A DNA stretch of 64,000 bases, taken from Roseofilum acuticapitatum BLCC-M154. Its GTDB lineage: Bacteria > Cyanobacteriota > Cyanobacteriia > Cyanobacteriales > Desertifilaceae. The translations under genes were made by a program, and so were the position numbers. How positions within the stretch are numbered: the stretch's first letter is position 1; every line of letters begins with the position of its first letter. Where the stretch lies: the NCBI RefSeq assembly GCF_030068475.1, contig NZ_JAQOSP010000026.1, positions 1 to 64,000 on the forward strand. Reading direction: 5' to 3'. Below the pieces are notes generated by a model, which was given only the letters and a program-made list of their open reading frames with translations, searched no databases and was not told the origin of the DNA. Shown here in pieces: positions 41,719-50,893 of the stretch.

Positions 41719-42376
41719 TTGAGTTTGGTTTTTCTGTTACAAATCAGCAACATTCTCTTGTCTCATTGACAATTTGTTTGCTAGAATTGAGATAATCCAT
41801 TTTGAAATTGCTTTTTAACATTCAGGGATCAATTTTTCCCACTTTTTCATCCCATTCTATTTTCAGGTAAAGATTCCCGGTAGGGGTGGCACTGCTTCCC
41901 ACTCTCTACCCCCCTTAATTCATTTTTGGAATCTTTATCTCTTTGATTCAATTTACCTCTTTGATTCGATAGGCGAAGATCCCCCCAACCCCCCTTAAAA
42001 AGGGGGGCAGTAAAAGTCCCCCCTTTTTAAGGGGAGGCAGTAAAAGTCCCCCTTTTTAAGGGGAGGCAGTAAAAGTCCCCCTTTTTAAGGGGAGGCAGTA
42101 AAAGTCCCCCTTTTTAAGGGGAGGCAGCGAAAGTCCCCCTTTTTAAGGGGAGGCAATAAAAGTCCCCCTTTTTAAGGGGGGGCAATAAAAGTCCCCCTTT
42201 TTAAGGGGGGGCAATAAAAGTCCCCCTTTTTAAGGGGGGGCAATAAAAGTCCCCCTTTTTAAGGGGGATTTAGGGGGATCGATATGTGTCGCAGAGCAGA
42301 GCAACGTGCTGTAACTGTTGCCTGTTGCCTGTTGCCTTTTGCCTCTATTATTCCAGTTTTTGGAGAGATTAAAAAA
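41719..42376. other. Long intergenic region before ppsA
   Basis: These 658 bases hold no gene that I can support. The first 250 bases contain only weak repeats, such as CTTTGATTCAATTTACC and CTTTGATTCGAT. Positions 41978-42280 are the C-rich/G-rich hairpin array described separately. The last 90 bases carry TGCCTGTTGCCTGTTGCCTT and run into the ribosome site GGAGAG just before ATG 42377. The open frame that starts at 42284 upstream of ppsA is within this repeat-derived sequence and is not coding. Confidence 0.7.
41978..42280. repeat. Tandem array of 29-bp hairpin units
   Basis: Nine units of 29 bp begin at 42016, 42046, 42075, 42104, 42133, 42162, 42191, 42220 and 42249 (the first interval is 30 bp). 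Each contains a palindrome such as CCCCCTTTTTAAGGGG plus AGGCAGTAAAAGT or GGCAATAAAAGT. The array opens with an inverted version, CCCCCCTTAAAAAGGGGGG, near 41990 and closes with AAGGGGGATTTAGGGGGATCG. Units of the same family stand singly at about 150-195 and 22438-22528. It lies in the ppsA leader and would make a string of nine hairpins if transcribed. Confidence 0.92.
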
Positions 42377-44839
42377 ATGTTAAAAACTGTTGCTTTAACA
42401 AATGCTTATACCCAAGAAGCTAAAGCCAAGGCTTTGGTGTTGTGGAAACAAAATGCCTTGATCCTTTGGTTCGATCAAGTCGGTTTAAATGATATTGGCT
42501 TAGTTGGCGGTAAAAATGCGTCGTTAGGAGAACTGATCGGTCAGTTAACGCCCAAAGGGATTAATGTGCCCCAAGGATTTGCCATTACGGCCCATGCTTA
42601 CCGTTATTTTATCTCGTCGGCGGGGTTAGAGCCGCAACTGCGGGAACTGTTGACAGATTTGGATGTGGAGAATGGGCCATTGTTGCGTCAGCGAGCAGCT
42701 AAGGCGCGATCGCTCATTCTCAATACTAAATTCCCGAAAGACATCGAAATGGCGATCGCCGTTGCCTATCAGCGCTTAGGAGAACTCTACGGTAAAGATC
42801 CCGATGTAGCAGTGCGCTCTTCAGCCACCGCAGAAGATTTACCCGATGCCAGTTTTGCCGGTCAACAGGACACCTATCTGAATATTTCTGGCTTAAATGA
42901 GGTCATTAAAGCGGTTCATCGCTGCTTTGCGTCCCTGTTTACCGATCGCGCCATTTCCTATCGCACCCATAAAGGCTTTGACCATTTTGAGGTCGCCCTC
43001 TCTGTAGGCGTGCAAAAAATGGTACGCTCTGACCTAGCGACTTCCGGGGTGATGTTCTCCATTGATCCAGAAACGGGATTTAAGAACACCGCTCTGATTA
43101 CGGCTGCCTATGGGTTAGGAGAAACCGTGGTGCAAGGATCGGTAAACCCGGATGAATATTTGGTGTTTAAACCCACATTGCGCGAAGGATTCAAGCCGAT
43201 TTTGCAGAAACGTCTGGGTCGTAAGGCGATTAAAATGGTCTATCGTGAGGATGGCAACCATGCGACGAAGATTGTGCCGGTTCCTTGGATGCGGCAACAA
43301 CAGTTTGCCCTCAGTGATGAGGAAATTCTCAAGCTCGGAGATTGGGCTGTGATGATTGAGGATCATTACTCTAAATTGCGGCAAACCTATACCCCGATGG
43401 ACATTGAATGGGCCAAAGATGGGAAAACCGGGCAGTTGTTTATTGTGCAAGCACGGCCGGAAACGGTGCAGTCCCAGAAGTCGAGCCAAGTTTTACGCCA
43501 TTATCAGTTGCAGGAACAGGGCGAGCTGTTGGTGCAAGGTCGAGCCGTGGGAGAGGCGATCGCCTCCGGCCCCGCACGGGTGATTCTGGATGTGTCGCAA
43601 ATCGATCAATTCCAGTCCGGGGAAGTGCTGGTCACCCATCGCACCGATCCCGATTGGGAGCCAATCATGAAGAAAGCGAGCGCGATCGTCACCAATACCG
43701 GGGGACGCACCTGCCACGCCGCCATTATTGCTAGAGAAATGGGCATTCCCGCCGTTGTCGGGTGCGAAAAAGCGACCGAGCGGTTAAGTAATGGTCAGGA
43801 AATTACCGTCTCCTGTGCCGAAGGGGAACAGGGCAATGTTTACTCCGGTTTGTTACCCTTTGAAGTGCAGGAAACGGTGTTAAATGATTTACCTCGAACC
43901 CGCACGCAGATTCTCATGAACGTGGGCAACCCAGAGGAGGCATTCCGGTTATCAGCCATACCCTGTGATGGAGTCGGTTTAGCTCGTTTAGAGTTCATTA
44001 TTGCCAATCAAATTAAGACCCATCCCTTAGCGCTCCTTCACTTTGACGACCTCGAAGATGCCGACGTAAAGGCGGAAATTGAGGAGCTGACGGCACACTA
44101 TCCCTATAAACCCGACTTCTTTGTGGATCGGTTAGCCTATGGTATGGGGGCGATCGCCGCCGCCTTTTATCCCCATCCCGTCATTATCAGGCTTTCCGAC
44201 TTCAAGAGCAACGAATACGCCAATCTTTTAGGCGGTCGTCAATTTGAACCCCAGGAAGAAAACCCCATGATTGGCTGGCGCGGAGCCTCCCGCTATTACG
44301 ACCCCCAATATCGGGAAGCCTTCGCCCTAGAATGCCAAGCCTTAAAACGGGTTCGCGATGACATGGGATTGGTGAATGCTATCCCCATGATTCCCTTCTG
44401 TCGGACTCCAGAAGAAGGGCGCAAGGTGTTAGCAGAAATGGAAAAACATGGACTGAAACGGGGTAAACATGGCTTGCAAGTTTATGTCATGTGCGAGTTA
44501 CCCAGCAACGTGATTTTAGCCTCCGAATTTGCCCAAGTCTTTGACGGGTTTTCCATTGGTTCCAATGATTTAACCCAACTCACATTAGGTTTAGACCGGG
44601 ATTCCGGGTTAGTTGCGCCCTTATTTGACGAACGCAATGAAGCCGTTAAACGGATGGTGAAAATGGCCATTGAAACCGCAAAAGCCGAAGGTCGAAAAAT
44701 CGGCATCTGCGGTCAAGCACCGAGTGATTATCCAGAATTCGCCCGCTTTTTAGTCGAGTTAGGCATTGATTCGATTAGTTTGAATCCGGATTCAGTGTTG
44801 AAGACAATGTTGGATATTGCCGAACTGGAGCGCGGATAA
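42377..44839 (+). CDS. ppsA: Phosphoenolpyruvate synthase
   Basis: PpsA converts pyruvate and ATP to phosphoenolpyruvate for gluconeogenesis. ATG 42377 is chosen because GGAGAG lies 9 nt upstream and the protein then starts MLKTVALTNAYTQ; length is 820 residues. The N-terminal ATP-grasp domain has VGGKNASLGELI and SFAGQQDTYLNI. The swivelling domain carries the phosphorylated histidine in GGRTCHAAIIAREMGIPAV. The C-terminal PEP-binding barrel contains DGFSIGSNDLTQLTLGLDRD and the catalytic cysteine block GRKIGICGQAPSD. All domains are complete. Confidence 0.95.
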   Translation: MLKTVALTNAYTQEAKAKALVLWKQNALILWFDQVGLNDIGLVGGKNASLGELIGQLTPKGINVPQGFAITAHAYRYFISSAGLEPQLRELLTDLDVENGPLLRQRAAKARSLILNTKFPKDIEMAIAVAYQRLGELYGKDPDVAVRSSATAEDLPDASFAGQQDTYLNISGLNEVIKAVHRCFASLFTDRAISYRTHKGFDHFEVALSVGVQKMVRSDLATSGVMFSIDPETGFKNTALITAAYGLGETVVQGSVNPDEYLVFKPTLREGFKPILQKRLGRKAIKMVYREDGNHATKIVPVPWMRQQQFALSDEEILKLGDWAVMIEDHYSKLRQTYTPMDIEWAKDGKTGQLFIVQARPETVQSQKSSQVLRHYQLQEQGELLVQGRAVGEAIASGPARVILDVSQIDQFQSGEVLVTHRTDPDWEPIMKKASAIVTNTGGRTCHAAIIAREMGIPAVVGCEKATERLSNGQEITVSCAEGEQGNVYSGLLPFEVQETVLNDLPRTRTQILMNVGNPEEAFRLSAIPCDGVGLARLEFIIANQIKTHPLALLHFDDLEDADVKAEIEELTAHYPYKPDFFVDRLAYGMGAIAAAFYPHPVIIRLSDFKSNEYANLLGGRQFEPQEENPMIGWRGASRYYDPQYREAFALECQALKRVRDDMGLVNAIPMIPFCRTPEEGRKVLAEMEKHGLKRGKHGLQVYVMCELPSNVILASEFAQVFDGFSIGSNDLTQLTLGLDRDSGLVAPLFDERNEAVKRMVKMAIETAKAEGRKIGICGQAPSDYPEFARFLVELGIDSISLNPDSVLKTMLDIAELERG

Positions 44840-45189
44840 TTTAGCGGGTTAATCCATGGTGGGGGCGGGTTAATGCATTATTACCAATTTTTGTAGGGGC
44901 GGGTTATACCCAAATCTAGAACACCCACCCATCAATTCCCTAAACCTGCCCCCACCCCTGTCTAGAAACCCGGTTTCTTCAAGAAACCGGGTTTCTGGTC
45001 TTCGCCGGAATCAATCAATTGCCGCCCCTTGTCATCATTTAACCAAAATGGTTGGGATGGGCGGGTTTACGTTATTGATCTGTGGGTGTCCTAGATTTGG
45101 GTATAACCCGCCCGTACGAATTAATCAATATTCCCTATTCTTGTAGGGGCAAGTTTAACCGTATCCCTCATTTCCCATCCATAACTTCG
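44840..45189. repeat. Intergenic CGGGTTTA/TAACCCGCCC and CCCGGTTTC repeats
   Basis: These 350 bases have no gene. They contain two copies of the TAACCCGCCC-type inverted repeat (44862-44955 and about 45055-45116) with the shared words CTAGATTTGGGTATAACCCG or its complement. Between them, a CCCGGTTTC hairpin occupies about 44965-44997. Further GTAGGGGC words lie at 45141-45148. The arrangement mirrors the interval at 8.6-8.9 kb. Confidence 0.8.
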
Positions 45190-47340
45190 TTAAACCTTCA
45201 ACGACAAACCAATTCGTTTTAACTTCTCATTCACCTCCAAAACCCTCACCTTCACCACCTGTCCCACCTTGACAATATCCTTGGGATCGCTCACAAAACG
45301 ATCCGCCATTTCAGAAATATGAATTAATCCATCTTGGTGTACCCCAATATCCACAAACGCGCCAAAGTTCACCACATTCGATACCACCCCCTCTAAAATC
45401 ATCCCCTCTTTTAGGTCTGTAATCTCATTGATGCCCTCTCTAAACGTCGCATATTCAAATTTGGCTCTAGGGTCGCGTCCCGGCTTCTGAAGCTCATTCA
45501 CAATGTCTTTGAGCGTTGGTAATCCGATCGCCTCCGTAATATAGTTTTCCAAGCGAATTTTACTCACCCGATCCGCAATTTCTCCAACTCTCGCCAACGG
45601 CAAATTCAGATCCTGTACCATCTGCTCCACAATGCCATAACTCTCTGGATGCACCGCCGTATTATCCAACGGATTCTCACCCTCACGAATTCGCAAAAAC
45701 CCCGCCGCTTGTTCAAACGCCTTCGGCCCTAACTTCGGCACTTTCAGCAACTGACGACGATTCTTAAACGCCCCATTTTCATCCCGGAACTTCACCACAT
45801 TCTTGGCAATGGTGGGCGTAATTCCCGACACAAACGACAACAACTGCATCGAAGCCGTATTTAAATCCACCCCCACATAATTCACGCAACTTTCCACCGT
45901 TTCGTCTAACTGTTTTTTCAGCAATTTCTGATCCACATCATGCTGATATTGCCCCACGCCAATCGATTTCGGGTCAATTTTCACCAATTCCGCCAACGGG
46001 TCTTGCAACCGCCGACCAATACTAATTGCACCCCGCACCGTCACATCTAAATCGGGGAATTCCTCCCGCGCCAAATCACTAGCCGAATAAATCGAAGCCC
46101 CCGATTCATTCACCATCACCTTAATCGGTTTGCGCTCTAAATTTTGCAACACTTCGGTCACAAATTGATCCGTTTCGCGGGAAGCCGTACCATTACCGAT
46201 CGCAATCAACTCAATGCTATACTTCCCAATCAGCTTAACGATAACCTGGGCCGCCTCCTGCCGTTTCCGCTCTCCCTGGTGGGGAAAAATCGCCTGATAC
46301 TCCAGAAACTTCGCCGTCTCATCCAACACCGCCACCTTACACCCCGTGCGAAATCCGGGGTCAATCGCCAGCGTCGGCTTCATTCCTGCTGGAGGAGAAA
46401 GCAGCAGCTCCCGCAGATTCGTTTCAAAGGTTTGGATAGACTCAATATCCGCCGCCAATTTACACTCACTGCGAATATCCGAGGTTAAAGACGGCTTCAT
46501 CAAGCGATTAAAGCTATCCTCAATCACCCCCTGAAACCAGGGACGCAACACCCGGTTACGGGTACGGAGAATCTGGCCTTCTAAGGTCTCTAGGATTTTA
46601 TCGCGATCGCAGTCCAAATCCAGCTTCAAAACCTTCTCCGCCTCTCCCCGTAACAAAGCCAACCAATTATGAGCCGCAATTTTGCTCACTGGAGCGCTAT
46701 AATCGCGATACATCTCATATTTTGTCGTTCCCTCCGGATAATCCTTCTTAATTTGAGAAACAAACGCCCCCGTTTTCATCATCTGTTCCCGCACTTGCGC
46801 CCGCAAAGTCGCCGTTTCCGCCATTTGTTCGGCAAGAATATCACCCGCTCCTTTGAGCGCCTCTTCCACCGTCTCCACCCCTTTTTCTGCATTTAAATAG
46901 GGTTGAGCCAACTCCTCTAAAGACGAAACCGAACCTTGGGATGTATTCAAGTCTTGCAGCAATTGCGCCAGGGGTTCGAGTCCCTTTTCCTTCGCAATAG
47001 TAGCGCGAGTTCTGCGCTTCGGTTTATAGGGCAGATACAGGTCTTCCAGTTCCGTTTTCTGCTCACAGTTCTCAATTTGCGCTTTTAGCTCATCCGTCAG
47101 TTTTCCTTGACTCTCAATCGACTCTAAAATCGTCTTTTTCCGCGCTTCCAGTTCCGAGAGATAGAGAGAGCGGTCAGCAATTTCCCGCAACTGCACTTCA
47201 TCGAGCGATCCCGTTCTTTCCTTCCGATAGCGAGCAATAAAGGGAATCGTCGCCCCTTCTTGCAGCAATTGCAGCACATTCTCCACTTGAGAGAGATTGA
47301 GGTTTAATTCTTGGGCAATTTGTCGCGGAATTTGTAGCAT
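45190..47340 (-). CDS. tex: Tex family RNA-binding protein
   Basis: Tex is a conserved nucleic-acid-binding protein implicated in transcription. The 716-residue protein has the order of domains seen in Tex: N-terminal helical region with PFIARYRKERTGSLDEVQLR, YqgF/RNase H-like domain with LAIDPGFRTGCKVAVLDE, helix-hairpin-helix region with NTASMQLLSFVSGI, and a C-terminal S1 domain (VVSNVVNFGAFVDIGVHQDG). It is probably soluble and binds RNA through S1. It lies alone between repeat-rich gaps. Confidence 0.94.
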   Translation of the reverse strand: MLQIPRQIAQELNLNLSQVENVLQLLQEGATIPFIARYRKERTGSLDEVQLREIADRSLYLSELEARKKTILESIESQGKLTDELKAQIENCEQKTELEDLYLPYKPKRRTRATIAKEKGLEPLAQLLQDLNTSQGSVSSLEELAQPYLNAEKGVETVEEALKGAGDILAEQMAETATLRAQVREQMMKTGAFVSQIKKDYPEGTTKYEMYRDYSAPVSKIAAHNWLALLRGEAEKVLKLDLDCDRDKILETLEGQILRTRNRVLRPWFQGVIEDSFNRLMKPSLTSDIRSECKLAADIESIQTFETNLRELLLSPPAGMKPTLAIDPGFRTGCKVAVLDETAKFLEYQAIFPHQGERKRQEAAQVIVKLIGKYSIELIAIGNGTASRETDQFVTEVLQNLERKPIKVMVNESGASIYSASDLAREEFPDLDVTVRGAISIGRRLQDPLAELVKIDPKSIGVGQYQHDVDQKLLKKQLDETVESCVNYVGVDLNTASMQLLSFVSGITPTIAKNVVKFRDENGAFKNRRQLLKVPKLGPKAFEQAAGFLRIREGENPLDNTAVHPESYGIVEQMVQDLNLPLARVGEIADRVSKIRLENYITEAIGLPTLKDIVNELQKPGRDPRAKFEYATFREGINEITDLKEGMILEGVVSNVVNFGAFVDIGVHQDGLIHISEMADRFVSDPKDIVKVGQVVKVRVLEVNEKLKRIGLSLKV

Positions 47341-47390
47341 GATTCATTCACAATACTATTTTTAATCAATTTTTGCATAGACCAGATTTT

Positions 47391-47475
47391 GCCCTCTCCC
47401 TGTATCCCTCTCCCACGGGAGAGGGACTTGTGCCCCTTCTCCTGCGGGAGAAGGGGTTAGGGGATGAGGGCAAAA
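47391..47475. repeat. CCCTCTCCC / GGGAGAGGG dispersed repeat
   Basis: The element has the arms CCCTCTCCCACGGGAGAGGG and CCCCTTCTCCTGCGGGAGAAGGGG in series and ends TTAGGGGATGAGGGC. It is nearly identical to the copy at 17689-17775. A shorter copy at about 48333-48374 follows the radC gene. Confidence 0.85.
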
Positions 47476-47535
47476 TGCTGATTGCTTCAAAACGCCATAT
47501 AAAATAAAAACAATAACCCGTTCAGTAAATAAAGC

Positions 47536-48264
47536 TTAACCGAACTCCTGATAATTATCCCATAAATCCGTAGTTTGACGCAAACTCTGATGGGAACCCT
47601 GACCTAAAATCAAGTGATCTAACAACGGAATACCTAACAATTGAGCCGCCTGTAATAACTGTTTTGTTAGCTCCAGATCCTCCTCGCTTGGTTCCGTGCT
47701 TCCCGTGGGATGATTATGGGCAATAATCAAACGACTTGCCCCTTGACGAATCACTTCTCGAAAGATTTCTCTAGGATGGGCTAAAGTTTCAGTAGCTGTG
47801 CCGATGGTAATTACTTTAGTGGCTAAAATTTGGTTTTTAACATCTAAAGATATCACTGCAAACTTTTCTTGATTTTGCCACATTAACTGATGACTCAAAA
47901 CCGCCGCCGCTTCATCTGGACTCTTGATTTCTCGCTTGAGCGGGCGGCATTCAAACACCCGTTTTCCTAATTCGATGGCGGCTATAATGGTGGTGGCTTT
48001 AGCTGGGCCAATACCATGAATTTTAGTTAATTCTTGGGGACTAATATCTCGTAGGACTTCTAGAGCGTCGCGCTGCCCATCGCTGAGTTCTTTTAACAGA
48101 TGTTGTCCTAATCCCATGGCCGATAATTTGCCTTTTCCTTGCCCGGTCGCTAACAAAATGGCAATTAACTCGGTTGCGGTCAAATGACTAGCTCCCAGCT
48201 CAAGTAAACGCTCGCGGGGGCGTTCGCTGATGGGCAGATCCAGCATCCGGATACTGTAGGTCAT
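47536..48264 (-). CDS. radC: RadC/MPN family DNA repair protein
   Basis: The 242-residue protein has an N-terminal helix-hairpin-helix region ([19 protein letters not shown] and [16 protein letters not shown]) and a C-terminal JAMM/MPN metalloprotease-like domain. Its zinc motif [14 protein letters not shown] is intact. RadC was named for DNA repair but its biochemical role remains unclear. The start [20 protein letters not shown] is typical. A CCCTCTCCC-type repeat separates it from tex. Confidence 0.93.
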   Translation of the reverse strand: MTYSIRMLDLPISERPRERLLELGASHLTATELIAILLATGQGKGKLSAMGLGQHLLKELSDGQRDALEVLRDISPQELTKIHGIGPAKATTIIAAIELGKRVFECRPLKREIKSPDEAAAVLSHQLMWQNQEKFAVISLDVKNQILATKVITIGTATETLAHPREIFREVIRQGASRLIIAHNHPTGSTEPSEEDLELTKQLLQAAQLLGIPLLDHLILGQGSHQSLRQTTDLWDNYQEFG

Positions 48265-48332
48265 TTCAATTAAAATTAAAAGTTTTCAGGTTGGCGACAG
48301 CCAAAAAATTAAAAATTTAGAGTGATCCTGCC

Positions 48333-48375
48333 CTCTCCCTATATCCCTCTCCCACGGGAGAGGGACTTATGATCC
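48333..48375. repeat. Partial CCCTCTCCC / GGGAGAGGG repeat
   Basis: A single half of the dispersed element is present: CCCTCTCCCTATATCCCTCT followed by CCCACGGGAGAGGGACTTATG. The second hairpin half, seen in the copies at 17.7 and 47.4 kb, is missing. It borders the stop of the kinase gene downstream of it. Confidence 0.75.
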
Positions 48376-48383
48376 CACAGGAT

Positions 48384-49340
48384 TCACTCGTAAACATTGG
48401 CGGCTTTCAACATATGATAAGTAATCAAAAGTTGAGTGAGTGCCAAGGGATAACTTTGCAAAATTTCGCCGGTTGTGCCGACAAGTTTACCGATTTCGTC
48501 GTTGCCTTCTAAACTACAGAATTTGCCTAAATAAGGTACATCATTACAAAGAATTTTTTCCAGTTCTCTAACTTGTTCGCTGTTGGCATGACCGTCAACT
48601 TCTAAAACATCTACGGGTTTATTCATGTCTCGGTCTAATTCGAGACGAATGGCAGAACTGAGGTGCGATCGGCTCGGCTCTAAAATACCCGTAAAATCGG
48701 GGTGGGGAATAGTGGGGCGCATGACTAAACGCACATTTAACAAAAGGTCATTTTCCTCAGTTCCATCATTGGGAGGATAGAAGCTGACCACAATATCCGA
48801 CCATTGCCGTTGGGGACGGATAAACTGCTCTGAGTCGGGTTCCCGTTTGCGGAGTTGTTCGATTACCTGTTCTTGAGTATATCCGCGCTTGCGGGTATCG
48901 CGCTTAATTTTCCACTGACTGCGGAGATCTTCGGGGGGAGCAAGATATACTTTCACGTCAAAGCTATCCCTAGCAATGCGGGTGGAATAGCTTAAGAGTC
49001 CTTCAACAATGACAAAGCGTTTGGGTTCGATATATTCGGGGGCATCGAACATCCCGGTATCATGGTTATAAATGGGTTTGAGGATGGATTGACCGGTTCG
49101 TAGTAGTCCTAGATGTTGTTGGATAATATCCAGATAGTTACAATCGGGGTGCAGTGCAGAGATGCCCATTTCTGCCCGTTGTTTACGGTCATATCGGTGG
49201 TAGTCATCCGTACAAATAACGGTAACGCTGTCTTCTCCAAGAACTTGAGCGATTCCTTTGGTTAAGGTGGTTTTACCAGCAGCGCTATCACCGACAATAC
49301 CCAGGAGAATTGGGCGGTTAGAACTGTTACGAGTGGGCAT
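48384..49340 (-). CDS. Phosphoribulokinase-like P-loop kinase (paralogue)
   Basis: The 318-residue protein belongs to the phosphoribulokinase/uridine kinase group: P-loop GDSAAGKTT at 17-25, VICTDDYHRYDRKQR, and SYSTRIARDSFDVKVYLAP. In the Calvin-cycle enzyme the P-loop reads GDSGCGKST and its cysteine pairs with a second one in VICLDDYH for thioredoxin control. Here the first cysteine is replaced by A21 and only C43 remains. It could be a real PRK without redox control, or a paralogue that phosphorylates another sugar. The C-terminus also diverges from the usual PRK. Substrate is therefore left open. Confidence 0.75.
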   Translation of the reverse strand: MPTRNSSNRPILLGIVGDSAAGKTTLTKGIAQVLGEDSVTVICTDDYHRYDRKQRAEMGISALHPDCNYLDIIQQHLGLLRTGQSILKPIYNHDTGMFDAPEYIEPKRFVIVEGLLSYSTRIARDSFDVKVYLAPPEDLRSQWKIKRDTRKRGYTQEQVIEQLRKREPDSEQFIRPQRQWSDIVVSFYPPNDGTEENDLLLNVRLVMRPTIPHPDFTGILEPSRSHLSSAIRLELDRDMNKPVDVLEVDGHANSEQVRELEKILCNDVPYLGKFCSLEGNDEIGKLVGTTGEILQSYPLALTQLLITYHMLKAANVYE

Positions 49341-49386
49341 GATTTAGGAGTACCAAGTCGAGGGATTAAGTTGCCTTATGATACCA

Positions 49387-49425
49387 TGAATGGGGAATGG
49401 GAAAATGGGGAATGGGGAATGGGAA
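49387..49425. repeat. GGGAATG minisatellite
   Basis: The tract reads AATGGGGAATGGGAAAATGGGGAATGGGGAATGGGAAAA and lies between the kinase gene and the neighbouring membrane protein gene. It belongs to the same simple-repeat class as the tracts near 20.63 and 36.61 kb. Confidence 0.75.
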
Positions 49426-49456
49426 AAACCAATTCTTGAACATGGCGAATTGATGG

Positions 49457-50203
49457 CTATTGCTTTTTTGGTTCTAGAGAGACGGTAGTATCTGGGATGG
49501 GGAGGGGAGGACGGAGGAGAAAATAGGCGACTAGGCCAAAAAAGGGAATGAGACGAGTGACCCATAGTATTGTTGGATTATGCCATTGACGGCGCTTCAT
49601 GTCATCGCCAACGAGCCAGGATTGAAAGAGGGAAAAGAAGAGTAGATCGATCGCAAAGGAATAGGCGAGGCGATCGCTTGATATAATTTGCATCAAATCT
49701 TGCCACCGTTGCCCCATATTACCGAATTCCGGTCTCGCAAACAGGGCCCAACTGACCGACAGAAATACAATTCCGGTTAAAAAGAGACTCCAACCGCGAC
49801 TTTCTGTGACTTGTTCTAATGGGGATAGGGGGCGATCGCCCCATTCCGGATTACTGCGTCTAATCCCTAACCAAGGCAAATAAAACACATTGGTCAGAAA
49901 GGCAATACCCACTAAAAAGGGAAACATCGGCCATTTTTGACCCCGACCATCCACCAAAAAGCCCCATAATAATAAAGCCCAAGCCACAACCATATTAAAT
50001 AACCCTTCTAAGGCCGGATGCAACAGGGGTGCAGAGTCCGGTAAAACCAAGGGAGTAATAAACCAAAAGTTTAAGCTTAAATCCCAAACTTCTTGCAGTA
50101 ATTCGGCATTAATATGCAGCAAAGAGGGGCCGGGAGGTAGGTCAGAAAACAAGAGATAAACCACATAAACCAACCATATTGTCCAAATGAAAGCTTTACT
50201 CAT
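49457..50203 (-). CDS. Multi-pass membrane protein of unknown function
   Basis: The 248-residue protein has about six membrane helices (starting FIWTIWLVYVVYLLFSDLPP, and later helices near 70-88, 95-112, 138-155, 185-205 and 215-238). It contains NPEWGDRPLSPLEQVTESRG in a soluble loop. I recognise it only as similar to uncharacterised cyanobacterial membrane proteins. It lies 14 nt downstream of the adjacent cysteine-containing protein gene, and the two may form an operon. Confidence 0.7.
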   Translation of the reverse strand: MSKAFIWTIWLVYVVYLLFSDLPPGPSLLHINAELLQEVWDLSLNFWFITPLVLPDSAPLLHPALEGLFNMVVAWALLLWGFLVDGRGQKWPMFPFLVGIAFLTNVFYLPWLGIRRSNPEWGDRPLSPLEQVTESRGWSLFLTGIVFLSVSWALFARPEFGNMGQRWQDLMQIISSDRLAYSFAIDLLFFSLFQSWLVGDDMKRRQWHNPTILWVTRLIPFFGLVAYFLLRPPLPIPDTTVSLEPKKQ

Positions 50204-50217
50204 GACTCATCATTCCT

Positions 50218-50757
50218 TTAAGCTACTTGATGAGAACACTGACATTTGGGCAACTTATTGAGTAATTCAGTGTCAGTAGTGCTAACTGGCGGAGGAGTTT
50301 CACCGGGTTCTAAAATGGCTATTTCAGCAGGGATGGGTTTTTCACTGGTCTGAATTAACCGTTGTTTAATGGTACTTAAGATAGATTGATTATCCACTGG
50401 CGATCGCGGTAAAGGTAAGTCTAAATTAGGCCAACTAGAGAGACTAATACAAGGACAAGTTTTAGACTCCATGCTACCAATGGTCATGGGAATGGGCATC
50501 ACACAACGACAGCAAAGAATAATATCCCATTTGTCCGTGAGTAATTCGGCAATCCTTTGATCCGTATCTTCTAAATAACAGTCTCCTGATTCGTTAGCAA
50601 GGAGGGTTTGCCAACACTCTTCAAACGCTTTACTATAGCGATTTCCTTCTATGACAGGATGGGGAGAAAGAGAGCGATCGCCATTATGAATATAAATTTT
50701 GCGCCCTAACTGAAGCCAGTGGGCTAAATATCGTTTAACTTGGTCTGCTGATGCCAT
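50218..50757 (-). CDS. Hypothetical cyanobacterial protein with conserved cysteines
   Basis: The 179-residue soluble protein starts with a helix-forming block KRYLAHWLQLGRKIYIHNGD. It has a central cluster ILCCRCVMPIPM followed by KTCPCISLSSWPNLDLPLP, and ends NKLPKCQCSHQVA. The cysteine pairs may bind a metal. The block around EECWQTLLANESGDCYLEDT resembles other cyanobacterial proteins I cannot name. It is the upstream partner of the membrane protein gene. Confidence 0.65.
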   Translation of the reverse strand: MASADQVKRYLAHWLQLGRKIYIHNGDRSLSPHPVIEGNRYSKAFEECWQTLLANESGDCYLEDTDQRIAELLTDKWDIILCCRCVMPIPMTIGSMESKTCPCISLSSWPNLDLPLPRSPVDNQSILSTIKQRLIQTSEKPIPAEIAILEPGETPPPVSTTDTELLNKLPKCQCSHQVA

Positions 50758-50893
50758 AAATAATTTAACCTGAATACAACTTATGAGGGTTTACATCCCT
50801 AATCGCTCCCCTTGTATTCCCATCTTAACCTTGATTCTCTCTGCCTTATGCCCATCGAAAGGGAGAAATTAAGTCAAAACAGCTTATAAAATT

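Noticed and set aside
41978-42280. CRISPR-like periodic repeats of 29 bp
   Set aside because: The units are directly adjacent with no unique spacers, the whole period is repeat, and no cas gene is near. It is a tandem hairpin array.
42284-42376. N-terminal extension of PpsA from 42284
   Set aside because: The extension reads through repeat sequence and is not PpsA-like; ATG 42377 has a ribosome site (GGAGAG) and gives the normal family start.
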